Part shown: positions 55,762-64,000 of the stretch, piece by piece | Layout: each line of letters starts with the position of its first letter | Numbering within the stretch: the first letter of the stretch is position 1 | From: Amorphophallus konjac | Taxonomy: Eukaryota; Streptophyta; Magnoliopsida; Alismatales; Araceae | DNA: 64,000 nucleotides | Assembly (NCBI GenBank): GCA_022559845.1 | Contig: CM040117.1 | Location: forward strand, 143,286,732 to 143,350,731 | Reading direction: 5' to 3' | Notes under the pieces: model-generated | The model's database searches: none | What the model was told of the DNA's origin: nothing | What the model saw: only the letters and a program-made list of their open reading frames with translations | Program-made: the position numbers and the translations under genes

Positions 55762-56554
55762 TTGAAGCAGAGGTGAGAACCCTCCCAGCATCGTATGTCG
55801 GTCGGTGGTGCTGAGGGAGTCGAATAGGAAGGCTAGTGCAGCCGCGCCCTACGTGTACTCCCCAACTCCGTCTAGGTCCTTCAGTAAAGGGTGGAGCTTA
55901 CAGTTCACTCCATCCGCCCTCGTCGCGAAGATCAGCTTCCCGAACATCAACATCAGGAAGCGGAGTAGGATGATGTCTCCCTCAGGGCCTGGTCCCATGG
56001 CCACTCTCTCTCTAGCTCAGTCTGTCAACCTCTCTAGGTGCTCCTTTGGTAGCTCTCCTATGGCTATGGTCGCTCCTCTCAGTCACAGGCTCTACTGGAG
56101 GGTCGCTCGTGCCAGCATGGACGAGTAGTGTCCCGGCCTCATCAGCTCTAATCCCAGCAACTCTCGCGCCAACTCTCGATAGTCGGTGTACGTCGTCCCC
56201 GTCACAGGTGCTCCATGAACTCTCAATCTGGTGATCCGTGCCACATCCTCTAGCGTGGCGATCATATGATCCCATGGGAACAAGAACGCCCTACTGACTG
56301 GATCCTACCGGTCATGGAGAGCATGAGTAGGGCTGTGTCTATCCTCATCACCTCTATCCCGAGAAACTCCGCGAAGCCCATCACAGCCAGTCTCTCTCTC
56401 TAGAAATCTGACAACGCCAGGTACACTGCTCGGACATGCAGCCACGATATCCTCGTTTGTCACTTTCCTTGCATCCATTTAATAGTCAAAGTCAGTCATC
56501 CATCTAGTTTAATGAATTATGCATTGCATTGCATTAAAAAAAACTACCCTCATA

Positions 56555-56646
56555 ACCCTAACGGTCATCCTTTGACCGTTTGTCTGGCCTTAGCAGTCTG
56601 GGTTAGACCATCTGGCACCCTAGCGGTCGTTGGAACGACCGCTAGG
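56555..56646. repeat. Perfect dyads in the first PMD intron
   Basis: TAGCGGTCGTTGG-AACGACCGCTA type hairpin (56621-56644, 11-bp stem with a 2-base loop) and AACGGTCA-TCCTT-TGACCGTT (56560-56580, 8-bp stem). A weaker AGCAGTC/GACCATCT copy lies between them. They share the theme of the TE-7 dyads downstream. Confidence 0.88.
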
Positions 56647-57028
56647 CACTCGCCATAGCGATGGTGTTCTCCCCATTTCCCCAAGCTCTGGAAATGGCCC
56701 TAAAGGCCTCTACATGTCTGCTATGGGTCCCCTAACCCATTCCATTCCTATTTCTAACCGCATGCATGATTTAGAAAAATTAAAAATTGGGTTTTTTAAG
56801 GGTCTCGGCCTACCTCGGGCGAGGGGGTTCGTCCGCCGCCTCAGGTGCTTCCTCGGCTGTATGCTCACCATCATCGTCCCCAGTACCTCCCTCAAGCATT
56901 GTGGGTGCCGTTGATGGTTCCTCGGCCTCCGCCGGTGGTCTTTCTTCCGTTCGATTCGCCAGAGCTTCAGGCTTGTTCTCCCTGGCTAGGCGGCGTTGAA
57001 ACCGCCGAACTGCTCTTTTGTTCACCAT

Positions 57029-58317
57029 TTTATGAGTGTGGGAGTGTTGGATTCTTGGCAATGGGGCTAGGAGATCGCCGCTCGCGGCTGCTCTCCGGTG
57101 AGGGTTTGGGGAATGAGAGGGTTTGAGTATTAAATGAGATGGAATGGGGGTGAACGGGCGTTCACAGTTTTGAAATCCCCCAGCGCCTTGCGATCGTGCG
57201 ATAGACTGTTAGGATGTTCTTGGCGGTCCTCCCTGGACCATTTTCCTCAGGGTCTCACCCGTTGGGGAATGTGAACCACCTCAAGGGTAGCGATCTTGCG
57301 ATAGACCATTAGGCTTCCCCTTGCGGTCTTTACATGACCATTTTTTATGCTGTTATGATTGAATGATGATATATTTGCCCATGTGTAGCCTTTGCTCTAT
57401 TTAATGCACCATGCTTATTTCTTTGGCTTGCTTATTGATGGCTAATTTCTTATTGACAAAATTCATGAGCGCCATCGCGTTGCGTCGCTTCCCATCAGGC
57501 ATGTAAGTCAGGTAAGTATTTCGATTCCTAAGTCCCTTAATGCATTACTATATGGTATCTATGATATATTATCTCAATAACCGGCTGGTCATTCATGTGT
57601 TCTAGGATCTAATGTTCCTCTTTAATAAAAATGATGATGATCTAGGTGCACATGTTTTATCGCTGGATAGGCCGTTAGGTTGGAAGGATTGGGGACGATG
57701 GTTCTATCTCACATGCCGTGGTTGCAGATAGTGTCTTGACCCTAATTTGTCCAGTCTGGCTATACTATTCTCGAGTATCTTTCTATTTTTATGGTTTCTT
57801 TGCATTCGTTTTGATGATTTCTTTTACTTTAGCCCAGCATGCATCATACGCATCTTTGAGCATTCATGACCCCGAATCTGTCTACGGTGTCTTAGTAATG
57901 GTGGATAACTGTGTCCAAAGTCTTGGGTAAGGAGAGTCATTCCACTCTGAGTAGGAAGGTTTCCTTCGGTCTATTTTGCTTGGTTTGGTCAATTGAGGAT
58001 CCTTGTCTGGAGTTTAGTTCCTCATCTTTTACTTTTTGCTGATCCGATCGCCTATTAGTTGTACGTTCCAGTGATGAGGTTAGTCGTGTTTTATTTCTTT
58101 TAGTTGTTAGTTTCTCCAGCCATGCGCCATTTGGTTTGACCGTTCCTTGTGATTAGTTAGGAGTTTTCTGAAAGATTCCTATCGCTCTTTGGTTGAGGAT
58201 AGGTGGCGTTTACCTTAACGCCCGCTTTTTAGTCCACTCTGCTTCATTTTCGCTTCATCTCCATGTTCCATTTCGCTTTCGCTTCACCTCCGCTCACTCT
58301 CTTGCAAAGAGGACGTT
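57029..58317 (+). other. TE-7 internal 3' region
   Basis: No supported ORF. It includes GCGATCTTGCGATAGACC-like dyad modules at 57186-57240 and 57290-57345. In plus sense it leads to the TE-7 polypurine tract; on the minus strand it would hold the promoter of the PMD gene. The segment is AT-rich from 57350. Confidence 0.5.
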
Positions 58318-58330
58318 AAGGAGGGGCATC
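58318..58330 (+). other. TE-7 polypurine tract
   Basis: AAGGAGGGGCATC directly before TGTTGACAC, the usual polypurine-tract/LTR junction of Tat-type elements. Confidence 0.78.
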
Positions 58331-59290
58331 TGTTGACACATGTTTTATGACTAATGAGTTGGGTCATTTCTCTATCTTTTTTTATTATGTCCCGAGTTGT
58401 TCACCGGTTATTGGGCCACTTTTGTCACTTTTTGGGCTTATTTTATGGGTTCTCTCCCTGGTTTGGCCTAGTTCCTTCTATTTTTCTCGTTATTTGAGCA
58501 TATTGGGCCTAGATAAGGGCTAATGAGGATTATTTTACGGATTAACTAAGAGATTTATTTATCTTTATCTCTTTTTCCATGTCTATTAGCCTAGCGATCT
58601 ATCGCGTGGCCGTTAATGGACGTTGGCAGTCCTTTGCTAGACTGCTAGGCAGACAGAGAGTCTTGTTAGCTTTCCTTGGTCTTATCTCTTTATGATCGGC
58701 TGAGCCTAGCGGTCTATTGGTCGACTATTTTTCCACGCCTTGCGGTCTATCGCAAGATCGTTAGGGGAGACAGAGAGTCCTTCTCTGTCTGATCATCCTC
58801 TCTCCGGCTATGGTCGAACTAGAGTCCTTAGTTCGGTGTTTTCTCTCTGAGTGTTGATCCTCGGAAGCTTCTGTTTGTTTCTATGGACTCTTGGGAATAT
58901 TATCTTCGAGATTTATCTAAGCTCAGCCCTATTTTCGTGCTATTATCCCTCCAACTCGACCTAAGGTTTTGGGACTCTATAAATAGAACCCTTGAGTTCA
59001 TGGCTTGAGGAGGAGATTTCTGGAGCTTGGAACGAATTGCTGCCGCATCCTGGAGCGAGTACCAACTAGGGAGAGCTTGTGGATGCGTCCTAGAGTCATC
59101 TGGTCCAGGGAGTAGCTGGTTTCTTTTGTTTTTTTATGTCTTTTCTTCTCTTAGTCTTTGTCATCTTTGCATCCTCATAGCATCAATTCTCCTTCTTCCT
59201 CCACATTCTTTTGCACTCACATCACGTTTTTAAACATCCTCCTGCTGTTTTCACACCCCACGGGGGTTAAAAAACACCAACCCCCAGGTA
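58331..59290 (+). repeat. TE-7: 3' LTR of a Tat-like Ty3/gypsy element (end uncertain)
   Basis: It starts TGTTGACACATG after a purine tract. A TATA box CTCTATAAATAGAACC lies at 58976-58991, about 650 bp in. It contains dyads of the GCGGTC/GACCGC theme: GCAGTC...GACTGC at 58626-58645, and TTGCGGTCTATCGCAA near 58739. No partner LTR is in the window, so I cannot place the right end; 59290 is a guess from the CAACCCCCA near 59280. The gag-pol part would lie left of 54520 and is missing. Confidence 0.6.
58976..58991 (+). promoter_or_regulatory. TATA box of TE-7 LTR
   Basis: CTCTATAAATAGAACC, with good plant TATA consensus. It gives a transcription start near 59010-59020. Confidence 0.7.
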
Positions 59291-60240
59291 TTCCCCCTTC
59301 CTCTTATGCATATTAGTTTCATTGCTTTATAGATACTACACTCTTCTAAGGCTAATTAGGTTCCTTTCTTTTTGTGTCTACCCTCTTTTATAGGTCTACA
59401 GAGCTCATTACACGAGGCCTAACTCTTCTGGCCGACCAGGAGGGGTGGAGATTCGAGTTCCATATCACACTTTTCTGGGTGCGTTTAGTGGCCATCGCCA
59501 AACCGTTTGCCTTCCCTTGCGGTCTATCGGTCGACCATTTTTCTTGGCCTTGCGGTCACATCAGGACTATTTTTACGTCTGCACCTGGGTTTTCTTTCCC
59601 GCGGGTGAGTGTGCTTCACTCGTCTTCTTTCCAAGGAATGTGGTGTAGTTTTGCTGCATTACTTGCTTTGGTGGCGATCACATCTTTCTTCTTTGGGTAT
59701 TTGTCATCATATTCTTCCATCTCCACTTATTTCCATTGTTCTTTAGTTGCTCCACACCCACGGTGTGTGTTTACTTTATTACTTTCTTTGCTCCACGCCC
59801 ATGGCATGTGTTTAGTTCCTTCTATTGCTTTTCTTTGCACTGTTGAGATGACATGCCCACTTGCTTTCTACTTGACGTCATTGCTTGCTTGAGTTAGTAC
59901 ATATCACACATCACACCCCCATCTCATACACCTCATCACACCACATCACAAATATCAACAACCTCCAAGTTTGTAATCATGAGGTAAAGCCCCCTCATGA
60001 AGATATGATGAGATAAAGTGAAAGCAGAGATGGACATGAGCTTCAAAACAGATCGAGAGAATAGATTGAAGAAGAGAGAACATATCAGAAAGATGTGGAC
60101 AGGAGACAGAATGAAAGATAAGGAGCTAGGAAGGAAGCTCAAACACCTGCAACCTACACACTTAGTAAATAGATCATATCCATCCTCAAAAACAAATAGA
60201 TGGAAAGGAACAAAAAGACAAATATTTTTAGATTTTTACA
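59291..60240 (+). other. Unassigned sequence, possibly still TE-7
   Basis: Contains more GCGGTC-type modules at 59515-59570 (CTTGCGGTCTATCGGTCGACC and CTTGCGGTCACATCAGGAC), which suggests it belongs to the same element. A 172-codon plus-strand ORF at 59374-59892 has no recognisable domain and is probably chance. Otherwise I see nothing. Confidence 0.4.
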
Positions 60241-60395
60241 CTTCTGATTTTTTTTATTTTGAAAATATTTGATTTTTTTGATTTTGACAATATCTGATTT
60301 TTTGGATTTTGACAATATTTAATTTTTTGGGGATTTTTGACAATATTTGATTTTTTATAATATTTAATTTTTTTATATTTTTATTTTTGAAAATA
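60241..60395. repeat. AT-rich short tandem repeat
   Basis: Irregular units of about 20-25 bp built on GATTTTTTGGATTTTGACAA, at least six in number, with ATATTT linkers. Confidence 0.85.
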
Positions 60396-61370
60396 AAAAT
60401 CTACAGAACCCAAAGACGGGCTCGAACCACTAGCTAGGGGTCGTCGCTCCTCCCCCTCTCATTAAAGGCTTCCCTTAAGCAGGGCGTGCATGTGGGGGTG
60501 GCTTACCACAACCAACCGCCTCTAAAGAACGGTGCCCCTACTAAGGCCATATCCGGGATTCAACCCAGCCTAAGAGGGAGAAGTAGAAGAAAAATTGAGA
60601 CAAGCTTTATGCAGGATGGGAAGACATCAGGATTTGAATTTCTCCCAAGGCACTACCCCTCAAAGATACAGTCTGTTGCATCGGGGCTTAATTTGTGTCT
60701 TTGATTTTGAGACCCATTCTTATTAGGCATGCATGCGACTAGGCTCATGACGTCCCGCGGGGAACTGTAGTGCCACTCTTGACATGCCTTTGATTTCATA
60801 ATTTTGCATATTTGTTCTCGTTTATTTTGACAGCCCTTATTGGCAAGATTTAGCAGGAATGCTCATTTTTCAAGGGTCAAGACTACCCCTATTTGAGACC
60901 TCCCTCATATTGGGGAGCGCCTAGGTTGGTCATCTTATCCATCATTCTCTTACCTCTGCATTTGGCCGAGCAGAGAAAAGAAAAGACCTTTATGCATACC
61001 CAAAGTATGGCCAAAGCAGCAACGGTGTGCCTCTAAAGGAGTCGGCTATGACTTGCCGTAAGTGTGTGAAAAACCCATGCAAAAAGATTACCCTTAACAA
61101 TTAGGGAAAGAGAGTAGACTCCCAGCACGGAGCTATCACCAGTCTAAGAATGCTGTAGTAGCGAACTCATTTTGACTAAATTAAGTAAACTCAACTAAAG
61201 CCACTCAAACATGTTGAGGAAATAACATTATACGCTTGTGCATGAATAATAGAAATAACGGCAATAATAGCATATTCTTGCACAAAATAAAAGGTACCTT
61301 GTGAATCCATGGAGTGAAAACCCACATCCTGAAGCGATCTTTATAAATGTAAGCTTCATATTCCTTGCTT
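60396..61370. other. Unassigned sequence
   Basis: No supported ORF, LTR end or RNA gene. GGGCTCGAACCAC near 60418 resembles a tRNA B-box, but no tRNA fold surrounds it. Probably remains of an old element. Confidence 0.35.
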
Positions 61371-62330
61371 TGTTGGGACGCTAAAGGTGATCTAGAGGGG
61401 GGTGAATAGATCAGTCACCCGATAAAAAATGACTGCAGCAGAATCAAATGCGGAATGTAAGAACTTCTGCTAAACAGATGGAGCGCACAAACCAAAGACC
61501 AACCAGAGCAGCTGAAGAACCATCCTAAGCAAACATCTACTGCGCAAAGAACAGAAATAAGGAAGTGATGCAAACCACAAAAGAATCACACAGTAGACAA
61601 GATATTTTTAGGTGGTTCGGTCCTCCAGACCTACGTCCACCCTACACTCAACCCGAGTGTGGATTACTGCTGACTTACAGCTTGAACTGCTGGGCATCAC
61701 AGCTTGCCTGCAGACCGCTGAGCTTCACAGCTTGCTGTCCGAGACCAAGTCTCGCCCGCTGAGGAATTACAGCTTAACCTGTCTAGAGGATACACCTCTG
61801 CAACCGTTGGGGACTACAGCTTGACCCGTCCAGTGGAATCCTCCACCGCAAGTGCTGGCACACAGCTTGAACACAAGAGTTTCGAAAACAAAACAAAAAC
61901 AAAACGAAAAACAAAATGTATCCCTGCAGGGAATGAAGCTCAAACAAGTGAGCATACTCAGATCTGGTTTTGAACCAAAGATCTGAGGAACAAATCTCTC
62001 TCAACTCTCTCTCTCAACTCTCTTTCTTTTCTCTTCTTCTGAATCGAACGGGCTCACTGCTCTTCTGCTTTTTCTTCAAGTCTTCTGTATATCCGATCGG
62101 TCTTCTTCAGATGGAAGAAGCTTGGTATATATAGTAGTAGCTAGGGCGTGTGTCCTCCACATTTCCCGCCCAGAGGTCTCAGTCCACGTGGCAGCATTTC
62201 AGGCTTGCTACTGTACACGTGTCACAATCTGGGCACCTCGTCCATCCTTGGATCACGTGCCTTCATTAAGCTTCACGAAGAGTACCTGTCAGTCAGTCGG
62301 ATAGAGTTATCAGTTTAAGACTGAAAGCTT
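61371..62330 (-). repeat. TE-8: Sirevirus-type copia LTR, minus orientation, U5 side
   Basis: It starts TGTTGGGACG with GGTGATCTAGAGGGGGGTGA, close to the TE-4 LTR start. Then come ATTTTTAGGTGGTTCGG (61604-61620) and CCTACGTCCACCC as in TE-4. A minus-strand TATA, CTATATATACC (62125-62135), lies about 750 bp in. No primer-binding site lies left of it, so this is the outer end of a left LTR and the element runs to the right. The U3 end is not identified; it may include the motif array that follows. Confidence 0.72.
61677..61870. repeat. Dispersed ACAGCTTG repeats in TE-8 LTR
   Basis: ACAGCTTG (one copy ACAGCTTA) at 61677, 61699, 61727, 61769, 61815 and 61862, with CCGCTGAG or CCGTTGGGGA-like text between. 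Similar position to the TE-6 42-bp repeats. Confidence 0.85.
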
Positions 62331-63740
62331 GTACAGACTTTATGAAGGCAACGCTAAAGCATGTACAGACTTTACGTATGCAAGACTATGGCATGTATAG
62401 ACTTTGTGAATGCAAAGCTAAAGCATGTACAGACTTCACTTATGCAAGCGAAGCAGTGCATAGCTGTACAGACTTTGTGTATCACTGACATGCCATTAGT
62501 GTGCAGACTCGATGAGCATGCATATATCAAGGTATGTACAACAAGAATGAATGCACAATGGCTGTATGGACTTTACGTTCTGAACAATGTACATACTTGC
62601 CACCTGAAGTGTGTACAGACTTCACCGATGCAAGGCTATGAACATTACAACTAGATGCACGGACTTAATGATGCAGCTATGCACAGACTTCATTCATGCA
62701 AGCGAGAGAGTGTATAAGGAACACGGGCTGTACTGACTTGGTCAAGTGAACCAATGGAGGTTGTACAGACTGTGTATTAGCGTGAAGCAACTAAATGCAC
62801 TGACTATGCTTATGAATGTATATACTTGATAGCATATGATGCAGTAATGTATAGACTTGATGAATGATGCATGCACAAGACAATGATGTATAGACTTAGT
62901 GTGTGCGTGCATGCAGAACGATGTAGAGACTTGTTCAATGTACAGACTTCGCCGATGTACAGACTTTGCATGAGACCCTAAGTGAGACACAACATAAGAC
63001 GCTCAGAATGCAAAGAATGTATAGACTTTATGTGATAGCATAATGTACAGACTTGCCAAAGGAGTGATGCATGAGCAGGCAATCAATGTATAGACTTTAT
63101 GTGCAGAATGTACAGACTTGCCGAATGCACTGACTTGACTTTGCACCGACTTGCACAGAGACGCTAAGTGATACGATGCAATGTATAGACTTAGCCGATG
63201 CAATGTTCACACGACCTTAGACGCTAAGTGAGATGGTGCAATGTATAGACTTAGCCCAGACGTCGTGAGCAACTGGACGATGTACAGACTTGAGCTAAGC
63301 AAGTGCTGTACAGACTTAGTGCATGAACGTGTGTAATGCAGTGATGTATAGACTTTGCATGAAGCAAGGCAAACGGATGTATAGACTTAGCATGAGATGC
63401 TAAGTGAGACGGTGCACAATGTATAGACTTAGCATGATGCACACACATAGACTGTACTGACTTCTATGAATGTAAAGACTTTGTGCAGACTGACTTCGAT
63501 GAATGTATAGACTTGCTGAGACGCAACATGAGACGATGCACACAAACAGACTGCAATGTGTAGACTTGTGACAATGTGCAAACTTGCTAGTGCATGATGT
63601 GCAAACATTGTATAGACTTAGACTTGAGCTAAACAAGGGCAGTACAGACTTTTCATGCGAGAAGCACACGATGTAGCAAGGAATGTATAGACTTAATGAA
63701 CGAACTGTGCACATGCATAAAGAGCACTGTGTAGACTTGT
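62325..63740. repeat. Array of about 40 TGTAYAGACTT motifs
   Basis: The 11-base motif TGTATAGACTT or TGTACAGACTT, or a one-base variant, occurs about 40 times in 1.4 kb in one orientation. Exact copies are for example near 62365, 62395, 62850, 63020, 63090, 63183, 63243, 63421 and 63685. Spacing is irregular (about 17 to 60 bp). Spacers are rich in ATGCA, ATGAATG and GACGCTAAGTGAGA. Minus-strand ORFs reading SLYIH repeats derive from the motif. Confidence 0.93.
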
Positions 63741-64000
63741 GTGTGCATGCCGCAATGAAATGAATGCACCAATACAGTGAACAAATGCAAAGATTGGCTC
63801 ACTGTGATACTCTCACTGTGTTGCTATCATCAAAACAAAATAGCATATGCTTGTGCCTAAGGGGCACAACATGCTTGACAGGATAAAATGGAGAGGAGAA
63901 CAAGGCTTGAGAGATTCCTTAACACGGAGGAGCGGCGGACGCCAAACTGACAAAGAAGGATAAAAAGGAAGAGAGACGAGGGCTAGAACTCTCTTGTCAG
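63741..64000. other. Unassigned right edge
   Basis: No ORF. GTTGCTATCATCAAAAC (about 63820-63836) resembles the GTTGCCATCATCAAAA just upstream of the TE-4 polypurine tract, in plus orientation. AAAATGGAGAGGAGAAC (about 63885-63901) looks like a purine tract. These could be the 3' end of a plus-strand Sirevirus, which conflicts with the TE-8 orientation; unresolved. Confidence 0.35.

Larger units (their letters stand above)
54521..57028 (-). pseudogene. Plant mobile domain (PMD, MAIN-like) pseudogene, seven exons, 3' end cut off
   Basis: Exons in transcript order, each bounded by GT-AG: 57028-56814 (MVNKRAVRRFQRR, acidic E-rich end), 56467-55762, 55688-55527, 55457-55070, 54996-54907, 54831-54691 and 54618-54521. 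Exon 2 reads WLHVRAVYLALSDF, GFAEFLGIEV, then DHMIATLEDVARITRLRVHG, APVTGTTYTDY and HPLLKDLDGVGEYT. Exons 3-4 read VWTYMYLRGLG, ARWWMAVWDTGS, VRWTPYRDESHEG and NIEPLHYRLVMRM. This is the conserved layout of the aminotransferase-like plant mobile domain. Exons 5-7 are charged and likely coiled coil. Exon 2 has a frameshift near 56320 and stops in several conserved tryptophan positions (TGG to TAG), so it is dead. The TE-6 LTR truncates exon 7. It lies antisense to TE-7. Confidence 0.85.

Noticed and set aside
59374..59892. 172-codon plus-strand ORF
   Set aside because: Hydrophobic text without a recognisable domain; lies across dyad modules of an element with no coding continuity.
60410..60435. 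tRNA-like B-box CGGGCTCGAACCAC
   Set aside because: No A-box, acceptor stem or anticodon arm around it; probably chance.
63251..63714. Minus-strand ORFs with SLYIH repeats
   Set aside because: They are the translation of the AAGTCTATACAT motif; frames change along the array.

Overview
The window looks like repeat-packed nuclear DNA of a flowering plant, probably heterochromatin. I find no ordinary host gene, rRNA or tRNA gene. Evidence for a plant: Ty3/gypsy elements of the Tekay (chromovirus) and Tat types, Ty1/copia elements of the Sirevirus type, primer-binding sites complementary to initiator tRNA-Met, TATA boxes inside LTRs, and a 'plant mobile domain' (PMD) pseudogene with GT-AG introns. 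I cannot name the species. Element names (TE-1 to TE-8) are mine.

Layout, positions 1 to about 52 kb: a single old Tat-type gypsy element (TE-1, minus strand) is the substrate. Its pieces lie at 1-1000, 12036-14622, 31483-40399 and 51155 to about 52.1 kb. Three elements inserted into it, each with a 5-bp target-site duplication (TSD). TE-2 (1001-12030, Tekay gypsy, minus; TSD ACTTC) sits in the integrase region. TE-3 (14623-31482, non-autonomous LARD-like element, minus; TSD GATTA) sits in the reverse-transcriptase region. TE-5 (40400-51149, Tekay gypsy, plus; TSD CAACC) sits in the 5' leader. TE-3 was in turn hit by TE-4 (16690-27588, Sirevirus-type copia, minus; TSD GAATG). Taking TE-2 and TE-3 out brings the TE-1 coding frame back into register at both junctions. 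By-eye LTR divergence is roughly 1.5% for TE-2 and TE-5 and about 3% for TE-4, suggesting the order TE-1, TE-3, TE-4, then TE-2 and TE-5.

Layout, about 52-64 kb: a GC-rich stretch with hairpin arrays (52.1-53.7 kb) leads into the end of a plus-strand Sirevirus-type LTR (TE-6, ends at 54520). That LTR cuts off a minus-strand, seven-exon PMD pseudogene (54521-57028). The pseudogene lies antisense inside the 3' part of a second Tat-like element (TE-7, plus), whose polypurine tract and LTR start are at 58318-58331. From 61371 another Sirevirus-type LTR (TE-8, minus) starts, followed by a 1.4-kb array of about 40 copies of a TGTAYAGACTT motif that runs nearly to the window edge.

Only TE-5 keeps an uninterrupted gag-pol ORF (1449 aa), and its protease active-site triplet is altered. 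The most unusual pattern is at the DNA level. At least six sequence blocks belonging to different elements carry arrays of CG-rich inverted repeats whose paired arms differ between copies in a compensated way. The introns of the PMD pseudogene also appear to share sequence with one another.
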